From: CAYNST01 sp964641175
GTDB taxonomy: Bacteria; Pseudomonadota; Gammaproteobacteria; Pseudomonadales; Cellvibrionaceae
NCBI GenBank assembly: GCA_964641175.1
Contig: CAZXLJ010000035.1
Location: 1-28,442 of the forward strand
Length of the DNA: 28,442 nucleotides
Reading direction: 5' to 3'
Under the pieces are notes generated by a model. It was not told the origin of the DNA, did not search any database, and saw nothing but the letters and a program-made list of their open reading frames with translations. This document shows, piece after piece, positions 13,823-22,144 of this stretch. The translations under genes and the position numbers were made by a program. How positions within the stretch are numbered: position 1 is the stretch's first letter; each line of letters starts with the position of its first letter.

Positions 13823-15514
13823 ATGCATGCAGCACCTACCGCTTCTATCCGTGCAGTCTTGTTAAAGTTCAGTCTGACATTCGTCGCTGTCTTCGGACTG
13901 TCCGCCTGCAGCCATCAATTGCCGAAAAATTCAGCGACGACCGCATCTGTCTACGACAAGACCGACAGCTATCTGCCCGCGGAACAGCTCGAAGAACTGT
14001 TCCACGACGTCCAGATGCAGCGTATTTTTGCCGACGGTAAAACCTTTGTCGATGCAGAACCGCGCCAGTCCCCCGCAAAGATCCGACAGCTCTACCGCCA
14101 CGCGAGCCGCAATGGCGATATCGACCTGAAGACCTTTGTGGATCGACACTTCGAACTGCCGGAAACGGGTACGGGTGAGCTCGTCGGGTCTGTTGAAACC
14201 CGCCCGACGGGGACTATGGAAAACCATATCGTGTCGCTATGGGATCACCTGAGTCGCCCTGCGGATCCTGAACGTGAGTGGTCTTCCCTGCTCCCTTTAT
14301 CCCACCCCTATGTCGTCCCCGGAGGACGGTTTCGGGAAATTTATTACTGGGACAGCTATTTCACCATGCACGGTCTGGCGGCGGATGATCGGCCTGATCT
14401 CGTCCGTTCTCTGGTGCGGAATTTTGCCGACCTCATCGATCGCTTCGGCCATATACCCAATGGCAATCGATCTTATTATCTGAGCCGATCCCAACCGCCA
14501 TTTTTTGCCTCGATGCTGACGTTGCTGGCAGAGATTGACGGACCCGCCGCGAGCGCCCGCTATCTTCCGCAGCTTGAAGAGGAATACCGTTTCTGGATGG
14601 ACGGCGAAAACCGGGTTGAACCTGGCGGCACTTTTCGCAGACTCGCAAGAATGCCGGACGGGTCCCTGCTAAACCGCTATTACGATGATCTTGACACGCC
14701 CCGGCCCGAGAGTTATCGCGAAGATGTTTTAACTGCGGCCGAGGCCGCCTCGGAACAACAATCGAAAACTTACCGAAATCTGCGCGCTGCTGCAGAGTCG
14801 GGCTGGGATTTCAGTGGTCGCTGGTTTGCCGGAGAATCGCTGGGAACCATCGAGACTACGGAAATCCTGCCGGTCGATCTTAATAGCCTGCTCTATCATG
14901 GCGAGCGCATGCTGAGCGAAATGCATGCCTGGAGCGGCAATGACGAGCGCGCCCACTATTTTGCGCAACGCGCAGACCGACGCAAAATCGCCATGCAGAC
15001 CTGGTTCTGGAATCCGGACCAGGGCGTCTTTAATGACTACCATCTGCGACATAAAAAGCCGACCCGAAAGGCGACGCTCGCCATGGTGTATCCATTGTAT
15101 TTTCGGATCGCCACCCCAGCGCAGGCCGAGGGCGTTGCCAAATATCTGCGTGAAAACCTGCTGCTGCCAGGAGGATTTGTTACTAGCCTGGAACAGACGG
15201 GTGAGCAGTGGGATTACCCCAACGGCTGGGCGCCATTGCAATGGCTATCGATCCGAGGGCTGCGCCAGTACGGATATGAAGAGCTCGCAAAGGAAGCCAC
15301 GGGACGCTGGCTTGGATTGAATCGCCGGGTTTTTGATCGCACGGGCCGTCTGATGGAAAAATACAACGTTGTCGACATGAACCTGCCGGCAGGCGGCGGT
15401 GAATATCCTTTGCAGGACGGCTTTGGCTGGACCAATGGCGTAGCAAAAGCCCTTCTGAAAGAATGGCCTGAATTTCGGGTGGAAGAATCGTCCGTTCAGG
15501 ATTGCTGCGAGTAA
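13823..15514 (+). CDS. treA: Periplasmic trehalase, GH37, predicted lipoprotein
   Basis: Inverting alpha,alpha-trehalase that splits trehalose into two glucose. The 563-aa protein has both GH37 signatures, PGGRFREIYYWDSY at residues 166-179 and QWDYPNGWAP at 462-471. The catalytic acid is Asp329 in SGWDFSGRW and the base Glu512 in MEKYN, aligning with Asp312 and Glu496 of E. coli TreA. The N-terminus is a lipoprotein signal with lipobox LSAC and Cys29; serine at +2 predicts outer-membrane anchoring. E. coli TreA is soluble in the periplasm. The start has GAGGA nine bases upstream. The last 19 bases overlap the convergent DUF2220 gene. Confidence 0.95.
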   Translation: MHAAPTASIRAVLLKFSLTFVAVFGLSACSHQLPKNSATTASVYDKTDSYLPAEQLEELFHDVQMQRIFADGKTFVDAEPRQSPAKIRQLYRHASRNGDIDLKTFVDRHFELPETGTGELVGSVETRPTGTMENHIVSLWDHLSRPADPEREWSSLLPLSHPYVVPGGRFREIYYWDSYFTMHGLAADDRPDLVRSLVRNFADLIDRFGHIPNGNRSYYLSRSQPPFFASMLTLLAEIDGPAASARYLPQLEEEYRFWMDGENRVEPGGTFRRLARMPDGSLLNRYYDDLDTPRPESYREDVLTAAEAASEQQSKTYRNLRAAAESGWDFSGRWFAGESLGTIETTEILPVDLNSLLYHGERMLSEMHAWSGNDERAHYFAQRADRRKIAMQTWFWNPDQGVFNDYHLRHKKPTRKATLAMVYPLYFRIATPAQAEGVAKYLRENLLLPGGFVTSLEQTGEQWDYPNGWAPLQWLSIRGLRQYGYEELAKEATGRWLGLNRRVFDRTGRLMEKYNVVDMNLPAGGGEYPLQDGFGWTNGVAKALLKEWPEFRVEESSVQDCCE

Positions 15515-16674
15515 TCCAGTTCCTCAAGCAAAATCGCCTCCTGATCCACAAACCCGCGTGCTTCCCGGATCGCGGGAAGCAGTACCCGGTCAACATATTC
15601 GCTGCCCGTCTCATGGGGATCAAGCTGCTGTTCGACCCGGTCGAAACGAGGGCGAAATGCCCCGTGACGCAAGCGTCCGAAGAGCGGTACATAACCGGGT
15701 TTCCAGACATCCATCTCCGGAAAGGCCTCCCGGAAATTTTTGAGGATCGTCATGGCGGCATAATCAAGATCGCCCCAGAACCGGCACTTGATCGTGGAAT
15801 CAATTTCCTGTTTGTGCCACCAGCGGGTGAATCGTTCGCGCACAGCGTCTGTACCGCCGAGGAAACTGAACACCGTTTTGCCGACATCCCGGGATGGAGC
15901 TGCCGCGCGTTGCAGGCCACTGCCGTAAACAAGGGCGATATCGGTCGGCCGACTGTTCACCAAGTCCAGGAAACTGTCCTGATTCTCCACGACCAGCATG
16001 GTGTTGAAATGCTCCGGCAACCATACATGTAGTAATAGTGGCCGAGCCAGCACATGCTTTGCCTTGATCGGGTAAAGCGCACTGATCAACTCACGATGTC
16101 TGATCAGAAAAAGTGAGTCGCCCCAGAAACATCGGGCCGAGAGTTCTCGCAACGAGCGCGGTTCCCGCAGCTCTTCGCCCAGAGACGCGAACGCCTGGAT
16201 CACCGAATCCGCGCCCTGTTCGGGCATTCGGATAATGTACCCGTGAAGGGCGCAGCCCCCATCTTCAAATCTGCTTGCATTGCGCTCCACCTGGGTTTTC
16301 CAGGCGAGCGCATAACTGTCTTGAGCTGGCCTGTGCAGCCAGTAGCGCACCATGGCTTCTTTTTCAGGTACAAACCGGAGAGTCGCATGCTCATAGGACT
16401 CTTCAGTATGGGACTGCCGCGCCTGCTGCACAGTCCAGACGTGATACCGCGTATCGAGCTCCCGGATCAGCCGCCATAAATGCTGTGTATCTTTGTGATA
16501 GAAATAAAAAAGCTCGGGGGCGGAATTCGCGGTGATTTTTATGACCGGCTCGGTCCGGCCCTTGTCCAGCATATCGAGGAACGAGTGCAGCAGCCGACGT
16601 AGCAGATCTTCCTGCTCCACTGCAGATGGCTTTTCGGGCCAGTTGTGCCCACAACGCAACATTTTTTCGACCAT
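15496..16674 (-). CDS. DUF2220 protein, Wadjet JetD-like (TOPRIM)
   Basis: A 392-aa protein resembling JetD, the nuclease subunit of the Wadjet anti-plasmid system (DUF3322-DUF2220). The C-terminal TOPRIM-like domain shows the expected acidic residues: Glu230 in MLVVENQDSFLDL, Asp302 and Asp304 in CRFWGDLDYAAMTILKNFR, and the later segment GFVDQEAILLEE at 374-385. The N-terminal half has SARCFWGDSLFL at 179-190, as in DUF2220 proteins. The SMC-like and MukF/E-like partners JetA, JetB and JetC are not in the window; the flanking genes are a CBS protein and a trehalase. The start lacks a clear ribosome site, and Met5 (16662) is possible. A stand-alone topology-sensing nuclease is an inference. 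Confidence 0.75.
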   Translation of the reverse strand: MVEKMLRCGHNWPEKPSAVEQEDLLRRLLHSFLDMLDKGRTEPVIKITANSAPELFYFYHKDTQHLWRLIRELDTRYHVWTVQQARQSHTEESYEHATLRFVPEKEAMVRYWLHRPAQDSYALAWKTQVERNASRFEDGGCALHGYIIRMPEQGADSVIQAFASLGEELREPRSLRELSARCFWGDSLFLIRHRELISALYPIKAKHVLARPLLLHVWLPEHFNTMLVVENQDSFLDLVNSRPTDIALVYGSGLQRAAAPSRDVGKTVFSFLGGTDAVRERFTRWWHKQEIDSTIKCRFWGDLDYAAMTILKNFREAFPEMDVWKPGYVPLFGRLRHGAFRPRFDRVEQQLDPHETGSEYVDRVLLPAIREARGFVDQEAILLEELDYSQQS

Positions 16675-16728
16675 GATGGACTCGACTTTCAGGGAACCGC
16701 CTCACTGCCACTATGGCCGCCGCGGCGG

Positions 16729-17289
16729 CTAATGATAGATCGCTTTAAAAACATTCACAAATGAGGACCGGTTTTGCGTATCGAGCGGCAGACCAATACG
16801 GGCTGCAATATCCTGGGCCGAAATCACGCCGCGGATCGCCCGACACCCGTGATCGACAACGAGGCAATGCTGCTGTCCACTGTGCTGCAAGGTTTCCATG
16901 ACATCCTGTATGGTCGCCCGTTCCAGCTCTTCGTAATCAAACGAGCGCAGTCCGCTTTTGGGATGCATGAAATCGCGGACTTTCAACTCGGAGCGGGCAT
17001 AGCCTTCCGCCACCATCTTCAGCATTTCCTGGCTGTCGAGATCATCGACCGTAACGATGCCCAGAAAGCGCTCGTATTCGTCAACGACGACTTTCAGCCG
17101 GATATGATCGCGCCGCATCGAGGCTTCTACTTCCATAGCAGGCGCATCTGGGCTCACCAGCGCCGGCTGGGTTTTTCTGAAGTCGTCAAGTACGGAAACC
17201 GCGGAAGACTGGATATTCTGAACAGAGTAGTTGACAGGCCAGATCAAACGGTCGACGTCCAGCCCTTCATAAAACTGAAGTTGTTTCAT
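16729..17289 (-). CDS. Protein with tandem CBS domains
   Basis: A 186-aa soluble protein of two CBS motifs (about residues 35-95 and 105-170), a fold that binds adenine nucleotides or S-adenosylmethionine and acts as a regulatory module. Typical CBS strands are RLKVVVDEYERFLGIVTVDDL in the first and HCLVVDHGCRAIRGVISAQDI in the second, each ending in the GxIsxxDi-type pattern. No catalytic domain is attached. A good ribosome site, GGGGAG, precedes the start by seven bases. It lies 54 bases before the DUF2220 gene on the same strand. The partner it regulates is not evident. Confidence 0.85.
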   Translation of the reverse strand: MKQLQFYEGLDVDRLIWPVNYSVQNIQSSAVSVLDDFRKTQPALVSPDAPAMEVEASMRRDHIRLKVVVDEYERFLGIVTVDDLDSQEMLKMVAEGYARSELKVRDFMHPKSGLRSFDYEELERATIQDVMETLQHSGQQHCLVVDHGCRAIRGVISAQDIAARIGLPLDTQNRSSFVNVFKAIYH

Positions 17290-17311
17290 AGAATGCTCCC
17301 CCCAAGGAAAC

Positions 17312-17377
17312 AGCCGGAACTACACCGGCTTATAACCAGTTTAGACCAGTTTCGCAGGATGCAAGCCTGCATTGCAT
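17312..17377. repeat. Cluster of short repeats between CBS and RND genes
   Basis: In the 160-base gap lie a hairpin AGCCGG-AACTACA-CCGGCT (17312-17330), a direct repeat ACCAGTTT at 17335-17342 and 17345-17352, and an inverted repeat ATGCAA-GCCTGCA-TTGCAT (17359-17377). Further on, TAACGG and CCGTTA flank 12 bases near 17377-17400. They sit in the leader of the CBS gene and past the RND stop. None has the T run of a clear terminator. Confidence 0.4.
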
Positions 17378-17449
17378 AACGGCTTTTCCAGGTTCCGTTA
17401 CCGGGGGAGCGATTCCGGTTTATCCCTGGCGGTGTTAATACATGCCTGG

Positions 17450-20400
17450 TCAACCCGTGACCGGTAGCAGTGAGGGTTCATCCGCAAGCGGCTGCTCTGC
17501 TGGCTGGAGGGTCTTCGCCAACAGCATGTAGATGGACGGAACGACAAACAGGGTAAAGAGCGTTCCAATCGCCATGCCGCCAACCAGAACCAGCCCAATC
17601 GAGTTTCTCGCTTCGGCGCCGGCGCCGGACACGAGCACCAGGGGAAAGTGGCCCGCGACTGTCGCGAGAGTTGTCATCAGGATGGGGCGGAGCCGGGAAA
17701 TGGCGGCTTCACGAACTGCTGACAACTTCGACAAACCCTGCTCCTGCATCTTGTTGGCGAACTCCACCACGAGAATACCGTTCTTTGCCACCAGTCCGAT
17801 CAGGGTAACCAGGCCCACCTGGGAGTAGATGTTAAGCGTTGTAGTCCAGCCGTCCGTCCAATATTGCATCTGTGGATTGGGCATTTTCAAGAAGGTAAAG
17901 ATCAGCGCTCCGAACATGGCCAGCGGTACCGAGCCCAGGAGAATGACCACGGGATCGCGAAAGCTGTTGAACTGCGCCGCCAGCACCATGAATATCAGAA
18001 CGAAAGCCAGAGCCAGCGCTGGCACAAACTTGTTGCCTTCGCGCCGCAGCTGCCGGGATTCGCCCGTATAGTCCACGATGTATCCCTGGGGCAATATCTC
18101 CGCCGCCTGGTCCTCAAGGAAGGTCAGAGCGACGTCCAAAGGCTGAATGGCGACACCGCTCAGTTTGACCGCGTTCAGCTGCTGAAACCGGTTAAGCGAG
18201 CGAGGCACCGTTTTCTGCCGAATTTCCGCCACCGTGCTCAATGGGATCAGCTGTCCATCCGGGCCGGTAACATAAATATTCTCCATCTGATCGGGGTTCA
18301 ATCGCTCGCTGCGTTTGACCTGGGGAATTACCCGATAACTGCGCCCGTCAATATTGAAGCGGTTGACATAGCCACCGCCGTACATCACACCAAGATCCGC
18401 ACCGATCTGCTGCATGTTCAATCCCAGATCGGCAACCTTGTTGCGATCGATAATGACTTCTGCTTCGGGCACATCCACACGGGTGTCGATTTGCGGTGGA
18501 AAGGCGAACAAGCCGCTTTCAACCGCTCGCAACTGCAGCTGCTCGGCAAACGCTACCATTTCAGCTGGCTCCGCGGTGGAAGCAATAATAAATTCAACCG
18601 GAAATTCCCCCCCTCCGGGCAATGCCGGCGGTGTGACAGGAAAGATGTTGATGCCTGGAATCGCCGCAAGCTTTTCGGTTGCTTCCGGCATCAGGTCGAA
18701 TACCGATTTTTCCCGCTGATCCCACGGCGCCAGCAGCATGCCGCCGAAACCGCCGTTGGGAAACGTCAACTGAAAAGTAAAGCGCGTTTCCGGGAAGCTG
18801 GAGAAGGCCCGATTGACTTCCGCTGCATAAAACGTGGCCTGGTCCATCGACGCATTGGCTGCACCCTCAACAATGCCGAATATGACGCCCTGATCTTCCG
18901 GCGGCGCCAGCTCCTTCGCGGAAAACATGAACATCGGGATACACAGAACACTCAGCGTCAGCCACAACAGGTAGACAGCCGGGCGATTCTGCAAGGTCAC
19001 ATCCAGTGCTGATGCATAACGCTTCTTTATCTTTTCGAAGGTCTGCGCGGCCAGTTTTGCCATGCCTTTTTCTTCAATATCGGACTTCAGCAAACGCGAC
19101 GCCATCATGGGAGACAACGTCAGCGCCACGATACCCGAGATCAGCACCGCGCCCGCCAGAGTAAATGCGAACTCGCGGAACAGGGATCCTGTCAATCCTC
19201 CTTGCAGTCCGATAGGTATGTATACCGCCACCAGGGTGATAGTCATCGCGATGACCGGTCCCACCAGCTCGCGCGCACCGAGGATGGCCGCCTGCATCGG
19301 TGATTCGCCGGCGCCGATATGACGCTCGACGTTTTCTACGACGACTATAGCGTCGTCCACCACCAGCCCCACTGACAGAACAATCGCCAGGAGGGTCAGC
19401 AGGTTCAAACTGAAGCCGAAGATCTGCATCAGGAAAACTGCACCGATGAGGGAAATCGGAATCGCAACGAGGGGAACAATCACTGATCGGATCGAACCCA
19501 GGAACAGGAAAATGACGATGACGACGATCAGCAGCGTCTCCGTAAGCGTTTTGATGACTTCGCTGATCGCGCTTTCAATGTATTCGGTGGCATCGTAGGC
19601 AATAGCCGCACTCAAACCGCTCGGCAGACTCTCCTGCATCGCTTCCATTTCTTCGCGGACTTTCGCCATCACTTCCAGCGAGTTGGCATTGGGCAGCGGC
19701 CAGATGCCCATAAATGTCGCGGTGTGTCCAGAATAGCGGACTTCGCTATCGTAGTATTCGGATCCCAGGACCACATCAGAGACATCTTTCAGCCGGATAA
19801 TCGCGCCGTTTTCTTCACGAATGACCAACTCTTCAAAATCCCGCGTAGTCGTCTGGCTGGTATTGGCGGACAGGTTAACCTGGATATAAGACCCTTTGGT
19901 TCTGCCGATTGCGGCCAGGTAGTTGTTACTCGCCAGAGCCTGCCGGATTTGCACGGGCGTTACATTCAGTGCCGCCATCCGGTCCGGCTTGAGCCAGACC
20001 CGCATGGCGAATGTGCGACCGCCCAGCACTTCCGCGCGCTGAATTCCTTCGAGTGCCGAAAGGCGTGGCTGGACAACACGGGTCAGATAATCCGTAATCT
20101 GGTTGTCCTGCAAAATGTCGGAGCTGAAACTGAGATAGGCCGACGCAAATTGACTGTCTGAACTTTCGACGTTAATCACTGGCAGTTCCGCCTCAGGGGG
20201 CAGATCGCCACGCACCTGATTGACTTTGGAAGTGACCTCCGAAAGCGCCTTGATCGGATCGTAGTTAATTTCCAGATAGATGCGGATTGTCGACAAACCC
20301 TGGGTGCTTTCTGACTGAAGGTAGTCGATGCCATCAGCGCCGGCGATTGCGCGTTCCAGCGGCGTGGTGATGAACCCTCTGACCAGTTCCGCATTTGCGC

Positions 20401-20563
20401 CTATGTAGTTGGTTGTTACCGTTACCATGGCGTTGTCACTGCGCGGATATTGCCGCACGGTTACGGACGACATTGCCTGAATGCCGGCGATGATAATGAT
20501 GAGGTTGAGCACGATGGCCAGAACCGGCCTGCGCACAAAAATATCGGTGATGGATTTTGTCAT
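17450..20563 (-). CDS. RND multidrug efflux permease (HAE-1 family)
   Basis: Inner-membrane proton-driven pump of the AcrB/MexB superfamily, 1037 aa, exporting drugs or other amphiphiles through a periplasmic adaptor and an outer-membrane channel. The protein has the two-repeat RND layout: one N-terminal membrane helix (VLAIVLNLIIIIAGIQAM), a large periplasmic loop, then membrane clusters. The proton-relay aspartates are in GLVVDDAIVVVENVERHI, and the matching lysine is in LVAKNGILVVEFANK. The start at 20563 has GGGGAAG five to six bases upstream; the frame runs open 99 bases further. It follows the adaptor gene by 118 bases. No outer-membrane factor is encoded nearby, so a TolC-like protein elsewhere must be used. 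Substrates cannot be told from sequence. Confidence 0.96.
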   Translation of the reverse strand: MTKSITDIFVRRPVLAIVLNLIIIIAGIQAMSSVTVRQYPRSDNAMVTVTTNYIGANAELVRGFITTPLERAIAGADGIDYLQSESTQGLSTIRIYLEINYDPIKALSEVTSKVNQVRGDLPPEAELPVINVESSDSQFASAYLSFSSDILQDNQITDYLTRVVQPRLSALEGIQRAEVLGGRTFAMRVWLKPDRMAALNVTPVQIRQALASNNYLAAIGRTKGSYIQVNLSANTSQTTTRDFEELVIREENGAIIRLKDVSDVVLGSEYYDSEVRYSGHTATFMGIWPLPNANSLEVMAKVREEMEAMQESLPSGLSAAIAYDATEYIESAISEVIKTLTETLLIVVIVIFLFLGSIRSVIVPLVAIPISLIGAVFLMQIFGFSLNLLTLLAIVLSVGLVVDDAIVVVENVERHIGAGESPMQAAILGARELVGPVIAMTITLVAVYIPIGLQGGLTGSLFREFAFTLAGAVLISGIVALTLSPMMASRLLKSDIEEKGMAKLAAQTFEKIKKRYASALDVTLQNRPAVYLLWLTLSVLCIPMFMFSAKELAPPEDQGVIFGIVEGAANASMDQATFYAAEVNRAFSSFPETRFTFQLTFPNGGFGGMLLAPWDQREKSVFDLMPEATEKLAAIPGINIFPVTPPALPGGGEFPVEFIIASTAEPAEMVAFAEQLQLRAVESGLFAFPPQIDTRVDVPEAEVIIDRNKVADLGLNMQQIGADLGVMYGGGYVNRFNIDGRSYRVIPQVKRSERLNPDQMENIYVTGPDGQLIPLSTVAEIRQKTVPRSLNRFQQLNAVKLSGVAIQPLDVALTFLEDQAAEILPQGYIVDYTGESRQLRREGNKFVPALALAFVLIFMVLAAQFNSFRDPVVILLGSVPLAMFGALIFTFLKMPNPQMQYWTDGWTTTLNIYSQVGLVTLIGLVAKNGILVVEFANKMQEQGLSKLSAVREAAISRLRPILMTTLATVAGHFPLVLVSGAGAEARNSIGLVLVGGMAIGTLFTLFVVPSIYMLLAKTLQPAEQPLADEPSLLPVTG

Positions 20564-20629
20564 TGAGACTTCCCCGGCGGCGGAGCCGCTACCTGACTGA
20601 AGATGCCGTATGGAATTTCTGGATATCCG

Positions 20630-20670
20630 GCGGACGGTGGCTGCACCCGGCGGCGCGCTCACCCGTCCGC
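20630..20670 (-). repeat. Hairpin between adaptor and permease genes
   Basis: GCGGACGG (20630-20637) and CCGTCCGC (20663-20670) are perfect inverted repeats with a 25-base spacer; two more pairs form if one C is bulged. In the shared mRNA this GC-rich stem lies between the adaptor stop and the permease start. No T run follows, so it looks like an intercistronic stability or attenuation element. Confidence 0.55.
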
Positions 20671-20681
20671 AATAGACACCT

Positions 20682-21827
20682 TCAGTTGTCTTCGGGCCGC
20701 GGATTCAACTGGAAATCCAGTTGGGTATCACTGCTGATTGCCACCGGTGCGCCATTGCGTAATTTGAAGACACCGGCAGTCACGACTTTCTGATCGGGCT
20801 GCAAACCTTTGGTGACCGCTACGAAGTCTCCCTGAGCGCGACCGATCTGAACAAACTGCTGCTGTGCAACGAACTGTTTGTTCCCCGTCGCTGAGTCCAC
20901 ACTCTCTTCCACCACAAAAACGGAATTTCCGAAAGTGGCGTGGGAAATGGCAGTCCCCGGAACTGCCAGAACCGATTCCCGTTCCGGCAGCACAACGTCC
21001 ACGTTCGCAAACATGCCGGGCAGCAAGTCCATGTCCGGGTTTGCCAGTGTCGCCTGTATTTTCACGCTGCGGGTTGATGAATCAATCTTCGGATCAATGG
21101 CGGTGAGCTTCCCCTCGAAAACCTTGCCGGGTACCGCATCCGCCGTCAGCCGGATGCCAAGCCCCGGCTTCAGGAACTGCAAATGCTGTTGGGGCAGGGA
21201 AAAATTCACGAACATGGATTCCACTGCCTGCAGGGAGACAATAGGGGTGCCTCCCGCCAGATCTTGCCCCCGGTTCACCAACCGTATGCCGAGGTGCCCG
21301 TCGAAAGGGGCACAAATGGTCTTCTTTTCGATGGTTGTTCGGATGATATCTGCTTGCGCAACCGCCTCTTTGAAGCGGGCCTCTGCCGTGTCCATTTCAG
21401 AACGGGACGAAACCTTTTTCCCGAATAATTCTTCGACCCGTTGAAGATTCGCCCTGGCGAGATTGACGTTGGCTTCAGCGGCCCGCAGCTGAGCCAGCTC
21501 CGACGAGATATCCTGCTGGATCAGCTTGTCACCCGCCTGCACCTGGGAGCCTGGCTGGAATAATATTTCCGTGATCCGTCCTGGCAGATCCGCACTGACC
21601 GTCACTCCTTCGACGGCTTCAAGGGAGCCCACGGCCTTGAGAACAACTTCCCACTGCTGATCCGCGACGGGCGTGACTGTCACGCTTGCAGGCGGCGGCA
21701 CCATCGCCTCGCTGGCGCTTATCAAATCCCGAATCTGTACCGTCTTGATGCCACCCAGGAGTCCGACGAGCGCGAGGACGCCAAGTACCGTAAATACAAA
21801 ATGCCTGTTTATACCAAACCGTTTCAT
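20682..21827 (-). CDS. RND periplasmic adaptor (membrane fusion protein)
   Basis: Adaptor that links the RND permease to an outer-membrane channel, 381 aa. An N-terminal membrane anchor (FVFTVLGVLALVGLLGG, about 10-26) is followed by a lipoyl half-motif at about 65-100 (GRITEILFQPGSQVQAGDKL), a coiled-coil hairpin (ELAQLRAAEANVNLARANLQ), the second lipoyl half (CAPFDGHLGIRLVNRGQ), a beta-barrel, and the membrane-proximal domain (LLPGMFANVDVVLPER). Length and order are those of the MexH/AcrA group. The start at 21827 has GGGG six bases upstream; an upstream TTG at 21839 is less likely. First gene of the efflux operon. Confidence 0.95.
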   Translation of the reverse strand: MKRFGINRHFVFTVLGVLALVGLLGGIKTVQIRDLISASEAMVPPPASVTVTPVADQQWEVVLKAVGSLEAVEGVTVSADLPGRITEILFQPGSQVQAGDKLIQQDISSELAQLRAAEANVNLARANLQRVEELFGKKVSSRSEMDTAEARFKEAVAQADIIRTTIEKKTICAPFDGHLGIRLVNRGQDLAGGTPIVSLQAVESMFVNFSLPQQHLQFLKPGLGIRLTADAVPGKVFEGKLTAIDPKIDSSTRSVKIQATLANPDMDLLPGMFANVDVVLPERESVLAVPGTAISHATFGNSVFVVEESVDSATGNKQFVAQQQFVQIGRAQGDFVAVTKGLQPDQKVVTAGVFKLRNGAPVAISSDTQLDFQLNPRPEDN

Positions 21828-21848
21828 AGTTAACCCCAAATCCGAACA

Positions 21849-21865
21849 CCCGGAGAGATTCCGGG
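21849..21865. promoter_or_regulatory. Inverted repeat in leader of efflux operon
   Basis: CCCGGA-GAGAT-TCCGGG is a perfect six-base inverted repeat 22 bases upstream of the adaptor start. It could be a repressor operator or a leader hairpin affecting translation. Confidence 0.4.
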
Positions 21866-22004
21866 AAAGTCATCCTTACTGCATCTTCCAGGCGCAGATC
21901 CAGAACGAGGGTTGTTTGGCAAATTATTTTTGGAAGGAACCCGTTAAGACGAAACAACAGAGCGTGAAGAAAGTCGCGGGGACGCTCATGGAAGACAAGT
22001 GCGG

Positions 22005-22018
22005 CCGATTATAATCGG
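22005..22018. promoter_or_regulatory. 14-bp palindrome containing TATAAT
   Basis: CCGATTATAATCGG is a perfect palindrome, so a consensus -10 box is present on both strands. It is about 180 bases upstream of the efflux operon. No matching -35 box is seen 17 bases away on the minus strand (AGGCAG), which would fit an activator-dependent promoter. Confidence 0.4.
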
Positions 22019-22035
22019 TCTCGCCATACGCTGCC

Positions 22036-22078
22036 TACCCGGTTTCCGATCACCAGGAATAATTTTTTACCCGGTTTC
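22036..22078. repeat. 11-bp direct repeat upstream of the efflux promoter
   Basis: TACCCGGTTTC occurs at 22036-22046 and 22068-22078. The 32-bp period is about three helical turns, so both copies face the same side of the helix. The nearer copy abuts the place of the -35 box belonging to the TATAAT palindrome. This is the layout of tandem activator sites. Confidence 0.5.
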
Positions 22079-22144
22079 TTGAAACGCGGTCTACGCCGTC
22101 CCGGCGCTCGAACCAGGGCGTCAACCTGCCGGTTCAATTTGCGC

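Noticed and set aside
15496..17289. Complete Wadjet defence system
   Set aside because: Only the JetD-like component is present; no SMC, kleisin or KITE partner is encoded in the window.
17864..19012. Long plus-strand frame of 382 codons inside the RND permease gene
   Set aside because: The permease frame is conserved and full length. The antisense product has no recognisable motif, and such frames arise from codon bias.
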